Source of the DNA: Georgenia sp. SYP-B2076
Lineage (GTDB): Bacteria > Actinomycetota > Actinomycetes > Actinomycetales > Actinomycetaceae
Direction: 5' to 3'
DNA: 64,000 bases
Assembly (NCBI RefSeq): GCF_003991205.1
Contig: NZ_RXOZ01000011.1
Location: forward strand, 588,745-652,744
Shown: piece by piece, positions 53,003 through 62,064 of the stretch
How positions within the stretch are numbered: position 1 is the first letter of the stretch
Layout: the number at the start of each line of letters is the position of its first letter
Program-made: the position numbers and the translations under genes
The notes under the pieces: model-generated
What the model was told of the DNA's origin: nothing
Seen by the model: only the letters and a program-made list of their open reading frames with translations
Databases searched by the model: none

Positions 53003-53671
53003 GTGCTCGAGCTGCTCACCGGGTCCGGGATGGCCATGGCCGCGGGCCTCAACGCCTACATCCCGCTGATATGCCTGGGGCTGCTGTCCCGGTTCTCCGA
53101 CCTGCTCACGCTTCCCGCCGGGTGGCAGTGGCTCGAGAGCACGCCCGCCCTGGCGATCCTGGCCGTGCTGCTGCTCGTGGAGGTGGTGGCCGACAAGGTG
53201 CCCGTGGTCGACACCGTCAACGACGTTCTTCAGACGGTCGTGCGCCCGACGGCGGGCGGCATGGTCTTCGCCGCCGGGTCGGCCTCCCGGACCACCGCGG
53301 TGACCGACCCGTCCACCCTGCTGGAGAACTGGCAGTGGGTGCCCGTGGTCCTCGGTGTGGTGCTCGCGCTGACGACGCACACGGTCAAGGCCGCGGCGCG
53401 CCCGGTGGTCAACGCCACGACCGCGGGCACGGGCGCGCCAGTGGCCTCCACGCTCGAGGACGTCTCCTCGGTGGCGCTCGTGGTGGTCTCGGTGCTGCTG
53501 CCGGTCCTCGTCGCCGCCGTCGTGGTCGTCGTCCTGGTGCTCGTCATCCTCGCGGTGCGTCGATGGGCCGGCGCCCGCGCGAGACGCCGCGCCGCCGCGC
53601 GCACCGGGCCCGGGCATGCGGGGCACGCCGGGCACGCCGGGCGCGCCGGGCGCGCCGGAAACCTTCCGTGA
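53003..53671 (+). CDS. DUF4126 membrane protein
   Basis: 222 residues from GTG 53003. Four or five helices: GSGMAMAAGLNAYIPLICLGLL, ALAILAVLLLVEVVADKVP, VVLGVVLALTTHTVKAAARP and a long C-terminal one (VVVSVLLPVLVAAVVVVVLVLVI). The AAGLNAYIPL start and HTVKAAARP are typical of DUF4126. Function unknown. The tail GHAGHAGHAGRAGRAG comes from a nine-base tandem repeat. Confidence 0.8.
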   Translation: MLELLTGSGMAMAAGLNAYIPLICLGLLSRFSDLLTLPAGWQWLESTPALAILAVLLLVEVVADKVPVVDTVNDVLQTVVRPTAGGMVFAAGSASRTTAVTDPSTLLENWQWVPVVLGVVLALTTHTVKAAARPVVNATTAGTGAPVASTLEDVSSVALVVVSVLLPVLVAAVVVVVLVLVILAVRRWAGARARRRAAARTGPGHAGHAGHAGRAGRAGNLP

Positions 53672-53706
53672 CGGACGGGGTCGGCGAAGTTCCCTAGGCT
53701 GCCGTC

Positions 53707-54708
53707 ATGACTCCTCGCATGCGGTTCGGCCTCTTCCTGCCCCAGGGCTGGCGGTTCGACCTGGTCGGTATCGACGACTCCCAGCACTGGCCCACCATCA
53801 GGTCCCTGGCACGGCGCGCCGACGCGGGCGACCTCTGGGAGTCGCTGTGGGTCTACGACCACTTCCACACCACGCCCGTCGCGAGCGAGGAGGCCACGCA
53901 CGAGGCGTGGTCGCTCATGGCGGCTCTGGCCGCGAGCACCGACCGGATCCGCCTGGGGCAGATGTGCACCTGCATGGCCTACCGGAACCCCATGTACCTG
54001 GCCAAGGTCGCCGCGACGGTCGACCACGTCAGCGGCGGCCGCCTCGAGATGGGCATCGGCGCCGGCTGGTACGAGCACGAGTGGCGGGCGTACGGCTACG
54101 GGTTTCCCCGCGCCGGCGCGCGCCTGAAGATGCTCGAGGAGGGTATCCAGATTCTCGAGCAGGCGTGGCGCGAGGGCGAGGCGACGTTCCACGGCGAGCA
54201 CTACGACGTCGACGGCGCGATCTGCCGGCCCCTCCCCCTCCAACCAGGCGGCGTCCCGCTGTGGGTGGCCGGCGGCGGCGAGAAGGTCACGCTGCGCATC
54301 GCCGCCCAGCACGCCCGGTACACGAACTTCGTCGGCACCCTCGGGGGCTTCACGCACAAGAGCGCGGTCCTGCGCGAGCACTGCGACGCCGTCGGCACCG
54401 ACTTCGACCAGATCACCCGGTCGGCCAACTACAACGTGACCATCGGACGCACCGAGGCTGAGGTCGCCGGGCGGCTCGAGGCGCTCGTGGCGCGGCTGAG
54501 CCCCCACATGAGCGCCGACGACGTCGAGCGCCAGGTTCACGGATTCAAGGACCTGCCGGCCTATGGCACTCCGGAGCAGATCGTCGAGAAGCTCACCGCC
54601 CTGCGCGAGGCGGGCCTGAGCTACGGCATCTTCTACTTCCCGGAGGCGGCGTACGACACGGAGGGCATCGAGCTCTTCGAGCGCGAGGTCATGCCCGCAC
54701 TCGCCTGA
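53707..54708 (+). CDS. LLM-class, probably F420-dependent oxidoreductase
   Basis: 333 residues in the luciferase-like TIM-barrel family: MRFGLFLPQGW, ESLWVYDHFHTTP, LGQMCTCMAYRNPMYLAKVAATVDHVSGGRLEMGIGAGWYEHEW and VPLWVAGGGEKVTLRIAAQHARYTNFVG. In actinomycetes many such enzymes use coenzyme F420 instead of flavin, but the cofactor cannot be told here. The substrate is unknown and there is no operon partner. ATG 53707 is the start. Confidence 0.87.
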   Translation: MTPRMRFGLFLPQGWRFDLVGIDDSQHWPTIRSLARRADAGDLWESLWVYDHFHTTPVASEEATHEAWSLMAALAASTDRIRLGQMCTCMAYRNPMYLAKVAATVDHVSGGRLEMGIGAGWYEHEWRAYGYGFPRAGARLKMLEEGIQILEQAWREGEATFHGEHYDVDGAICRPLPLQPGGVPLWVAGGGEKVTLRIAAQHARYTNFVGTLGGFTHKSAVLREHCDAVGTDFDQITRSANYNVTIGRTEAEVAGRLEALVARLSPHMSADDVERQVHGFKDLPAYGTPEQIVEKLTALREAGLSYGIFYFPEAAYDTEGIELFEREVMPALA

Positions 54709-54787
54709 GCAGGTCGGGGGCCGGGGCGGCTCAGGACCACGCAGGCCTGAGCCGGGGCACGGCGCGCCGCCGGCGGTGGCGCGCCGC

Positions 54788-54862
54788 TGTCAGCGGGCCG
54801 GGGGGCGCGGTGCGCCGTCAGCGGGCCGGGGGCGCGCTGACGGCGTCAGCGGGGGTCAGCGC
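54788..54862. repeat. Short GTCAGCGGG repeats at the rnhA 3' end
   Basis: TGTCAGCGGGCCGGGGG and CGTCAGCGGGCCGGGGG recur 28 to 29 bases apart, followed by two shorter GTCAGCG copies that enter the last codons of the RNase H gene. It looks like slippage or short tandem duplication; no role is apparent. Confidence 0.5.
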
Positions 54863-55623
54863 GCGACGCGCCTCGCGGCCTGCGCCTCCTTGGCGGCCCC
54901 CACCGCGAGGGAGTCCGCGAGCTCGTTGTGCTCGTCCCCGGCGTGCCCGCGCACCCACTCGAAGTCGGTCCGCCCGGTCCGGGCGCCGAGCTCGGCGTCG
55001 ATGGCCTGCACGAGCGCGAGGTTCTCGGGCACCTTCCCGTCACCCTTGAGCCAGCCGCGGCGCTTCCAGCCCTTGGCCCACTTCGTCGCGATGTTGATGA
55101 CGTACTGGGAGTCGGCCCGCACCAGCAGGTCGACCTCGGGGCCGGCGTGCCGCAGCGCCTCGAGCAGCGCGAGCAGCTCGCCGATGTTGTTGGTGCCGTG
55201 CTCGAGGCCACCGGCGCCGGTCTCGCCGGTGGTCTGGTCCACCCAGGCCCACCCGGTCGGCCCGGGGTTGCCCAGCGCGGAGCCGTCGGTGGCGACGACC
55301 TTGCCGTAGCCGGCGACCGAGCGCGCCGGTGCGGGCTCGGCGGCCGCGCGGCCCCGCCCCCTGGCGGCCGCGGCCGGAGCCTGGGTGGAGCGGGTCAGCC
55401 CTCGGCCGTCGAGGAGGGCGCCCACCCGCTCGGTGTGCCAGACGTAGAACACCGTGCCGTCGCGAAGCTTGGCGTCCTTGGCCAGCCCGTCCGAGACGGC
55501 GCGCTCGGCGGCGCTGGCACCTTCCTTGAGCCCGAGCTCGGTCAGGTGCTGCCCGACCTCGCGGGCCGTCAGCGCGAACATCTTGCCCAGCTCGGTCTGT
55601 GTGGACCAGCTCTTCGAACCCAA
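54856..55623 (-). CDS. rnhA: Ribonuclease HI with extra N-terminal domain
   Basis: 255 residues. The C-terminal domain is a full RNase HI with Asp113 (TDGSALGNPG), Glu149 (NNIGELLAL), Asp171 (ADSQYVIN), His227 and Asp237 (RGHAGDEHNELAD). It cuts the RNA strand of RNA-DNA hybrids. The first 75 residues (TELGKMFALTAREVGQHLTELGLKE, VFYVWHTERVGALL) look like a small winged-helix or helix-turn-helix domain, then an Ala/Arg linker. This is not the hybrid-binding domain of eukaryotic RNase H1. ATG 55623 has no better competitor. Confidence 0.88.
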   Translation of the reverse strand: MGSKSWSTQTELGKMFALTAREVGQHLTELGLKEGASAAERAVSDGLAKDAKLRDGTVFYVWHTERVGALLDGRGLTRSTQAPAAAARGRGRAAAEPAPARSVAGYGKVVATDGSALGNPGPTGWAWVDQTTGETGAGGLEHGTNNIGELLALLEALRHAGPEVDLLVRADSQYVINIATKWAKGWKRRGWLKGDGKVPENLALVQAIDAELGARTGRTDFEWVRGHAGDEHNELADSLAVGAAKEAQAARRVAR

Positions 55624-55734
55624 CGTCTTCTCCTCATGCGGCGGTGGTGCCCGGCCACCCTCCTACGCGCGGGGGGCGCGCGCCACCATGAACACGCCTC
55701 CGCCGGCGTGCGGTGCCGCACACCGCCCGCGCGC

Positions 55735-56250
55735 TCACGCCGCCCGCAGCTGCGCGTCGATCGCCACGGCCCACGCCGTCACCCGGTCGAAGTCGCGCCA
55801 GTCCCCGCGGGTCTTCCACCGCTCCAGGAAGCCCGTGGCCTCCTCCCCCACCTTGCCGGCGAACATCACGTACCCCCGCACGCCCGCGCGCTGCGCCAGG
55901 GCGGCCAGGTCGCCGGGCACCCGCGCCGCCTCGGGGGCCGACAGCGCCGCCGCGACGGCCCCGTCGTGCGGGTGCTCCCCGGTGGGGCCGGTGCTGAACA
56001 GCCAGGTCGGGCCCCCGGGGCGCTGGCGCTCCATCCGCCGCAGGAAGCTGCGACCCTCCGCCATCCACTGACCGTGGTAGATGGCGCTGCCGAGGATCAC
56101 GGCGTCGTAGGCGCGCAGGTCGATGACGTCCGCGACGGGCAGGACGTCCACGTCCCGTCCGGAGGTGCGCAGCACCGCACCGACCGCCTCGGCGATCTCG
56201 GCCGTCGACCCGTGCCTGCTCGCGTACGCCACCAAGACTCTTGTCCCCAT
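55735..56250 (-). CDS. Flavodoxin-domain protein
   Basis: 171 residues from ATG 56250. The FMN phosphate loop is YASRHGSTAEIAEAVG, and the rest follows the flavodoxin fold: AYDAVILGSAIYHGQWM and WLFSTGPTGEHPH. It resembles the HemG-like menaquinone-dependent protoporphyrinogen oxidase group, though actinobacterial members are often only called flavodoxin. The electron partner is unknown. It lies between rnhA and EF-G2 without close neighbours. Confidence 0.82.
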   Translation of the reverse strand: MGTRVLVAYASRHGSTAEIAEAVGAVLRTSGRDVDVLPVADVIDLRAYDAVILGSAIYHGQWMAEGRSFLRRMERQRPGGPTWLFSTGPTGEHPHDGAVAAALSAPEAARVPGDLAALAQRAGVRGYVMFAGKVGEEATGFLERWKTRGDWRDFDRVTAWAVAIDAQLRAA

Positions 56251-56503
56251 GGCCCGCCTCCCGGGGAAGCCGCGACGCCGTCGTCGGCTCGTGGTCCACC
56301 CTGCCCCAGCGACGCCGCCGGCGGAAGTGACCATGGTCCCGGGTCGCCCGGCACGACCCGCGGCCCCGTTCGCAGATGCGGGAGGTTTCCCGCCCGGAGC
56401 CCTACATCCCGGCGCCGGATGCCAACTAGGATCCTGGACATATCCCGGCCCCGCGGCAGCAGGCCGCAGCAAGCGGGGCAGCTGCTCGACGAGGAGTGTG
56501 CCC

Positions 56504-58588
56504 ATGGACGACGTCGCCACCACCTCGATCCGCAACGTGGTGCTGGTCGGTCATGCCGGCAGCGGGAAGACCTCGCTGGGCGAGGCGCTGCTCCACCGCG
56601 CCGGCGCCACGAGCCGGCTGGGCCGCGTCGACGACGGGACGTCGGTCCTCGACGCCGAGCCGGAGTCGGTCCGGCGCCGGTCGACCCTCACCCTCGCCAT
56701 CGCCTCGATGACGTGGACGGTGACGGACGGGCAGACGTGCAAGATCAACCTCATCGACACCCCCGGGCACGAGGACTTCGCCCAGGTCGTGGACGCGGGC
56801 CTGTCCGTCGCGGATCTCGCCGTCGTCGTCGTCAGCGCCGTCGACGGCCCCCAGCCCGGCACGGAACGCGTCTGGGCGCGCTGCGCCGAGCTCGGCCTGC
56901 CGCGCCTCGTCTTCGTCACCAAGGAGGACAAGCCGTCCGCCGACTACGACCGGATCATCACGCAGGCGCGGGACACGTACGGCGCCGGCGTCGTGGCGCT
57001 GGAGCTGCCGGTGGGCTCGCAGCAGTCCTTCCACGGCGTGGTCGACCTCCTCTTCGACCGCTCCCGCGAGTACGACGCCGACGGGCTGGGACGCACGGTG
57101 CCCGTCGCCGACGACCAGGTCGAGGAGCAGCGCAGGCGCCGCGACGAGCTCGTCGAGGAGGTCGTCAGCGGCGACGACGACCAGCTCGAGCGGTACCTCG
57201 CCGGGGAGACGCTGTCCGCGCAGGACGTCCAGCGCACCCTGGCGCGGGAGGTGGCCGACGGCCTCGTGTTCCCCGTCCTCGTCGGCTCGGCCGCCACGGG
57301 CGTGGGCGTCGACCGCCTCGCCGACTTCATCTGCGAGCTGGGCCCCTCCCCCGCGCAGCGGCCCACCACCGTGCTCGTCGGCGGCAGGGCCACCCCCGTG
57401 CCGGCTGACCCGGCCGGTGAGCCGCTCGTCCACGTCTTCCGGACCATGGCCGACCAGTTCGTGGGCCAGGTCTCGCTGCTGAAGGTCCTCTCGGGCACGC
57501 TGCGCGGGGACGACAAGCTCGTCAACACCACCACGCAGTCCGAGGAGCGCCTCCACGGCCTCTTCTTCCTCCGCGGCAAGGAGCACGTGCCGACCACGAA
57601 GGTGGTGGCGGGCGACCTCGGCGGGGTCGCCAAGCTCGCCGCCTCACCCACCCGGTCCCTGCTGGCCCTGCCCGGGCGGCCGGTCAGCCTGGCCCCGCTC
57701 CCCGCGCCGGCGGCGGGCTACACCCTCGCGGTGCGGCCGCTGACCCAGAGCGACGACGACAAGCTTCCCGAGGCGCTGCGGCGGCTGTGCGCCGAGGACC
57801 CCGGCCTGGTCGTCAACCAGGACGACGAGGCCGGCCAGACCCTCGTCACCGCGGTCGGTGACACCCATCTCGCCGTCGCCCTCGAGCGCCTCGAGCGCAA
57901 GTTCGGCGTCAAGGTGGAGACCGAGGCGGTGCGCGTGCCGTACCGCGAGACGATCTCGGCGCCGGTCGAGGTGGAGGGCAAGGTCAAGAAGCAGTCCGGG
58001 GGGCACGGCCAGTTCGCCGTCACGCAGCTGCGGGTGAGCCCCGCGGCGCGGGGCGCGGGGCTGGAGTTCGTGGACTCGGTGGTCGGCGGCGCCATCCCGC
58101 GGCACTACATGCCCGCCGTCCAACGCGGGGTCGAGGACGCGATGGTCTCCGGCGGCCCGCGGGGCCACCGCCTGACGGACCTGCGGGTCGAGTGCGTGGA
58201 CGGCAAGTACCACTCGGTCGACTCCTCGGACATGGCCTTCCGCACCGCCGCCGCGCTCGGCGTCGCCCAGGCCCTCCGCCAGGGCGGCTCGATCGTGCTC
58301 GAGCCGGTGTCGGCGGCGACCATCACGGTGCCCACCGCCAGCCAGGGGGACGTGCTCGCCGACCTCGCCACGCGCCGGGGCCGCGTCGTCGACACCGGCG
58401 GGGGCGGCGGCGGCGAGGAGGTCATCGAGGCCGTGGTGCCGACGGCGGAGCTGCGGCGCTACGCCGTCGACCTGCGGGCGCTGACCGCCGGGCGGGGCCA
58501 CTACCGCGCCGTGCACGACCATTACGAGCCGGTGCCCGAGAACCTTCTGGCCCAGATCGGGGACCCGGCCGGCGTCGGCCGCGCCTGA
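56504..58588 (+). CDS. EF-G-like GTPase (EF-G2/FusA2 type)
   Basis: 694 residues with all EF-G domains. G1 is GHAGSGKT (16-23) and G3 DTPGH (85-89). The G4 motif NKxD is replaced by TKED (139-142), and the switch I RGIT motif is replaced by RRRSTLTLAI. Domain IV is present (VEGKVKKQSGGHGQFAV and the GGAIPRHYMPAV loop). Mycobacterial EF-G2 has been reported to bind nucleotide but lack ribosome-dependent GTPase activity, so a role other than normal translocation is likely. ATG 56504 follows GAGGAGTGTGCCC. The stop is seven bases before a hexamer repeat. Confidence 0.88.
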   Translation: MDDVATTSIRNVVLVGHAGSGKTSLGEALLHRAGATSRLGRVDDGTSVLDAEPESVRRRSTLTLAIASMTWTVTDGQTCKINLIDTPGHEDFAQVVDAGLSVADLAVVVVSAVDGPQPGTERVWARCAELGLPRLVFVTKEDKPSADYDRIITQARDTYGAGVVALELPVGSQQSFHGVVDLLFDRSREYDADGLGRTVPVADDQVEEQRRRRDELVEEVVSGDDDQLERYLAGETLSAQDVQRTLAREVADGLVFPVLVGSAATGVGVDRLADFICELGPSPAQRPTTVLVGGRATPVPADPAGEPLVHVFRTMADQFVGQVSLLKVLSGTLRGDDKLVNTTTQSEERLHGLFFLRGKEHVPTTKVVAGDLGGVAKLAASPTRSLLALPGRPVSLAPLPAPAAGYTLAVRPLTQSDDDKLPEALRRLCAEDPGLVVNQDDEAGQTLVTAVGDTHLAVALERLERKFGVKVETEAVRVPYRETISAPVEVEGKVKKQSGGHGQFAVTQLRVSPAARGAGLEFVDSVVGGAIPRHYMPAVQRGVEDAMVSGGPRGHRLTDLRVECVDGKYHSVDSSDMAFRTAAALGVAQALRQGGSIVLEPVSAATITVPTASQGDVLADLATRRGRVVDTGGGGGGEEVIEAVVPTAELRRYAVDLRALTAGRGHYRAVHDHYEPVPENLLAQIGDPAGVGRA

Positions 58589-58594
58589 CCCCCC

Positions 58595-58626
58595 TGCAGG
58601 TGCAGGTGCAGGTGCAGGTGCAGGTG
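58595..58626. repeat. Hexamer tandem repeat (TGCAGG)5
   Basis: Five perfect TGCAGG units plus TG lie just after the EF-G2 stop. Copy number could change by slippage. No function is evident. Confidence 0.9.
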
Positions 58627-58652
58627 CTGACAGGTCAAGTCCTCGCAGTCGC

Positions 58653-59075
58653 CTACCCGTCCTCGTGGCGCCCGCCGGCGGGCACCGGCACGTCGGCGGA
58701 GGCCACGAGGACGACTTCGGCGCCGTGGGACCTGATGAGCCCGGCCTGGCGCCAGAGGGCGTCCGTGGTGCCCTCGTGGCAGCCCTCCTTCTCGTCCCCC
58801 AGGTGCGGGCCGACGAGCATCGGGCCACCCCGGGACCGGTCGAGGTCCCAGGGCCGGCCGCCGGCCAGGTGGCGGTTGATCGACGTCGGGTGCTGCTGCT
58901 CGACGACCCACACGTCGTCGAGGCCGCTGTTACGGGCGTTCGAGAAAGGGGTGTCGATGAGGCGGTGGGATCCGGCGAAACGCAGCGCCGGCTTGGCGCG
59001 GTGCACGGTGAGCAGGTCGAGACGGCTGCCCGCGCCGCCCGCCAGCACGATGAGCAGGGTGCGGGTGGGGGCCAT
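58653..59075 (-). pseudogene. Truncated nucleotidyltransferase, GlgC-like N-terminal fragment
   Basis: 140 residues. The nucleotide-binding start LIVLAGGAGSRLDLLTVHRAKPALRF and HRLIDTPFSNARNSG match ADP-glucose pyrophosphorylase, with later NRHLAGGRPWDLDR and EGTTDALWRQAGLIRSHGAEVVLVASAD. Full GlgC has about 400 residues including a beta-helix; here the chain stops soon after the SADH region. The pyrophosphorylase lysine and Arg motifs are partly kept. It is probably a remnant, although a short expressed protein cannot be excluded. ATG 59075 follows no strong ribosome binding site. Confidence 0.65.
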
Positions 59076-59238
59076 GTGCCAGCTCCGGAAGCGTTCTGGC
59101 GCGTCGGGTCAGTCCGGGCGATCGTGCGTGCCCCGCGCCGCTGCAGCAACCCGAGCGGCGGCCGCGTCACCGCGGGGCGCGGTCCGTACGTGCCGGGTCA
59201 CCGCCCCCCGCAGATGCTCCTATGAATGTCAGTACTTG

Positions 59239-59293
59239 ACCGCTCGGCGCCCATGGCGGGGGCACCTCACCGCTCGGCGCCCAGGGCGGGGGC
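59239..59293. repeat. 25-base direct repeat at the pepN 3' end
   Basis: ACCGCTCGGCGCCCA followed by one variable base and GGCGGGGGC occurs at 59239-59263 and again at 59269-59293, one mismatch, 30-base period. The second copy is the last codons of pepN, so the gene end was duplicated just beyond its stop. Confidence 0.8.
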
Positions 59294-61909
59294 GAGCTGG
59301 GCGCGGAGCGCGCGCAGGAGGTGGTCGTGGGCCTCGACGACGAGCCGGCGCAGCGCGGCCGGGGCGTCGGCGTTCTGCTGCAGCCAGGCGGCGGCCAGGC
59401 GCGCGACCGGGTGCTCCTCCGGCTCCTGCCCCGGCGTGGCGTCCTGGTGCCCGGGGAAGAGGCCCCTGACCAGCCGGCCCGCGATCTCGATCGAGTGCTC
59501 GGCCCACACCTGCCGCAGCGCGTCGAAGTAGCGCGGGGCATACGGGGCGGTGAGCTCGGCGTGCAACGGCTGGGTGAAGCCCGCGATCGTGGCGTCCACG
59601 TGGTCGTTGGTCAGGCCGCCGGGGCGCATGAGGGTGGCCCACGCGCTCGCCCGGACCGCCGGGTCGGGCAGGGCGGTGAGCGCGGCGAGGTGCTGCGTGG
59701 CGCCGTCCGCGGTGGGGTCGCGCACGAGCTCGGCGTTCAGCTCCTCGGTGGTGGCGGCGCCGACGGACGCGAGCGACTGCCACAGCGACCAGCGCAGCTC
59801 GGGGTCCAGGGGCAGTCCGGGCACGACGAGCGTGCCGTCGAGCAGCCCCCGCACCCGGGGCGCGGCGGCGGGGACGGTCGCCGCGGCGCGCGCGAACGAG
59901 CGCGCCCACACGAGCTGGGCGTCGGAGCCGGGGGCGGCCGCCCGCAGCTGCGCCCAGGACCCGTCCGCGAGCTCGGCGCGGCGGGCGGCGCGCCGGCCGG
60001 CGGGCGCGTAGCGCTCCACGGCGACGACGGCGTTCAGGGTCAGGCCCGCCAGCACCGCACTGTCGGTCTCCGCGCCCCCGTGGCGCAGGACGAGCGCGAG
60101 GTAGTCCGCCGCCGGGAGCAGCGCGTCGCGCGTGGCGTTCCACAGCGCCGACCAGACGAGCGAGCGAGGCAGCGTCTGGGTCAGCGCGCCGAGGTGGTCC
60201 GTCGCGGTGGCCAGGCTCGTGGGGTCGAGCCGGACCTTGGCGTAGGTGAGGTCGTCGTCGTTGACCAGGACGAGCGCGGGCAGCGGCAGCCCGGCCGCCT
60301 CGGCCACCTCGGTGGCGGCGCCGGTGACGTCCAGCTCGAGGCGGCGGGTGCGCACGAGCCTCGTGCCGCCGTCATCCTCCTGCAGGGCGTACAGGCCCAC
60401 GGCGAGGCGGTGCGGGCGCGGCACGCTCGCCCCGGTCACGGGGTCCGCCGCGTCCTGGTGCAGGAACAGGCGGCCGATGCGGTCGCCGTCGGGGACGACG
60501 TCGGCGCGCAGCGTGGACGTGCCGGCGGTCTGCAGCCAGAGGCGCGCCCACTCGGTCAGGTCGCGCCCCGAGGTCCTCTCGAGCGCGCGCAGCAGGTCCT
60601 CCAACGTCGTCGAGGAGAAGGCGTGCTCGGCGAAGTACTCGCGGGCGCCTGCGAAGAACTCCTCGGTGCCCACGTAGGCCACGAGCTGCTTGAGGACGGA
60701 GGCGCCCTTGGCATAGGTGATGCCGTCGAAGTTCTGCTTGGCCGCCTCGAGGTCGGCGATGTCCGCGACGACGGGATGGGTGGTGGGCAGCTGGTCCTGC
60801 GTGTACGCCCAGGCCTTCCGGCGGTTCGCGAAGGACACCCACGCGTCGGAGAACTCCGTGGCGGCCACGGACGCGTGGGCGCCCATGTAGTCGGCGAAGG
60901 ACTCCTTGAGCCACAGGTCGTCCCACCACCGCGGGGTGACGAGGTCACCGAACCACATGTGGGCCATCTCGTGCAGGATCGTGTTCGCCCGCGCCTGGTA
61001 CTGCGCCCGCGTGGCCGCCGAGCGGAAGACGTAGGACTCCGTGAACGTGACGCAGCCCGGGTTCTCCATGGCGCCCAGGTTGTACTCGGGCACGAAGACC
61101 TGATCGTACTTGCCCCACGGGTAGGGGTAGGCGAACTCGCGGTGATAGAGGTCCAGGCCCTGACGGGTGACCTCGAGGATGCGGTCGGCGTCGAGGTGCT
61201 CGGCGAGCGAGGCGCGGCACAGCACGCCGAGCGGGACGTCGAGCTCGCCGCCGTCCGGCAGCGGGCCGCGCCAGCCGCCCGTGACCCGGTGGTAGGGCCC
61301 GGCGACGACGGCGGTCAGATAGGTGGACATCGGCGGCGTCGGCGCGAAGGTCCACCGGCTCACGGCGTCACCGGTTCCCGCGGCGTCCCCGAGGTGGTCG
61401 ACCACGGCGACGGGCTGGTTGGACAGCACGTGCCAGCCCGCGGGCGCCGTGACCTCGAACGTGAAGCTGGCCTTGAGGTCGGGCTGCTCGAGGTCGGCGA
61501 AGACGCGGCGGGCGTCCGCCGGCTCGTACTGGGTGTAGAGGTACGTCTGCCCGTCCACGGGGTCCACGAACCGGTGCAGGCCCTCGCCCGAGCGTGAGTA
61601 GAGCGCGTCGGCCTCGACCGTGACGACGTTGTCCCCCGCCAGGCCGTCGAGCAGCACCCGGGCGCCGTCATAGACCTCCGCCGGGTCGAGGGACCGGCCG
61701 TTGACGACGACGGACCGGACCTCGCCCAGGAAGTCGAGGAACGTCGTGGGCGCCGAGGACGTGAAGCGCACGGTCGTGACCGAGGGGAAGGTGGCGCGCG
61801 CCGGGTCGGGCGCGCCGCTCAGGTCCAGGCGCACGTGGTAGTCGCTCACCCGCAGGTGGGCGGAGCGGTCGCGGGCCTCGGCCCGGGTCAGGTTCGCCGT
61901 CGTTGTCAC
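59267..61909 (-). CDS. pepN: Aminopeptidase N (M1 family)
   Basis: 880 residues from GTG 61909. The substrate-binding GAMEN motif is at 279-283 and the zinc site is HEMAHMWFGD (His313, His317), with the third ligand Glu in WLKESFADYMG. The C-terminal half is the helical domain typical of the long actinobacterial form (ERAP1-like). It removes N-terminal amino acids from peptides in the cytoplasm. VTTTANLTRAEARDRSA matches the usual start of the family; ATG 61927 is an alternative. It is divergent from the NlpC/P60 gene. Confidence 0.94.
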   Translation of the reverse strand: MTTTANLTRAEARDRSAHLRVSDYHVRLDLSGAPDPARATFPSVTTVRFTSSAPTTFLDFLGEVRSVVVNGRSLDPAEVYDGARVLLDGLAGDNVVTVEADALYSRSGEGLHRFVDPVDGQTYLYTQYEPADARRVFADLEQPDLKASFTFEVTAPAGWHVLSNQPVAVVDHLGDAAGTGDAVSRWTFAPTPPMSTYLTAVVAGPYHRVTGGWRGPLPDGGELDVPLGVLCRASLAEHLDADRILEVTRQGLDLYHREFAYPYPWGKYDQVFVPEYNLGAMENPGCVTFTESYVFRSAATRAQYQARANTILHEMAHMWFGDLVTPRWWDDLWLKESFADYMGAHASVAATEFSDAWVSFANRRKAWAYTQDQLPTTHPVVADIADLEAAKQNFDGITYAKGASVLKQLVAYVGTEEFFAGAREYFAEHAFSSTTLEDLLRALERTSGRDLTEWARLWLQTAGTSTLRADVVPDGDRIGRLFLHQDAADPVTGASVPRPHRLAVGLYALQEDDGGTRLVRTRRLELDVTGAATEVAEAAGLPLPALVLVNDDDLTYAKVRLDPTSLATATDHLGALTQTLPRSLVWSALWNATRDALLPAADYLALVLRHGGAETDSAVLAGLTLNAVVAVERYAPAGRRAARRAELADGSWAQLRAAAPGSDAQLVWARSFARAAATVPAAAPRVRGLLDGTLVVPGLPLDPELRWSLWQSLASVGAATTEELNAELVRDPTADGATQHLAALTALPDPAVRASAWATLMRPGGLTNDHVDATIAGFTQPLHAELTAPYAPRYFDALRQVWAEHSIEIAGRLVRGLFPGHQDATPGQEPEEHPVARLAAAWLQQNADAPAALRRLVVEAHDHLLRALRAQLAPALGAER

Positions 61910-61953
61910 CCCGGCAGACAACCACATCGCCGCGACGGCGATCCAACCGCGAG

Positions 61954-61999
61954 CCGGTTCCCGTCCAGCACCGGCCGGTTCACTGCCCCGAACCGGTTC
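61954..61999. promoter_or_regulatory. Three CCGGTTC repeats in the pepN/NlpC divergent region
   Basis: CCGGTTC occurs at 61954-61960, 61975-61981 and 61993-61999, spaced 21 and 18 bases, about two helix turns. The last is part of the palindrome GAACCGGTTC (61990-61999). Such phasing suggests a protein-binding array for one or both promoters; the regulator is unknown. Confidence 0.5.
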
Positions 62000-62064
62000 A
62001 CCTTCGACGCCGCCTGCCGATGTGGTGGATGACTCCTGTCCGTCCAGCAGAATGGCACGCCCCC

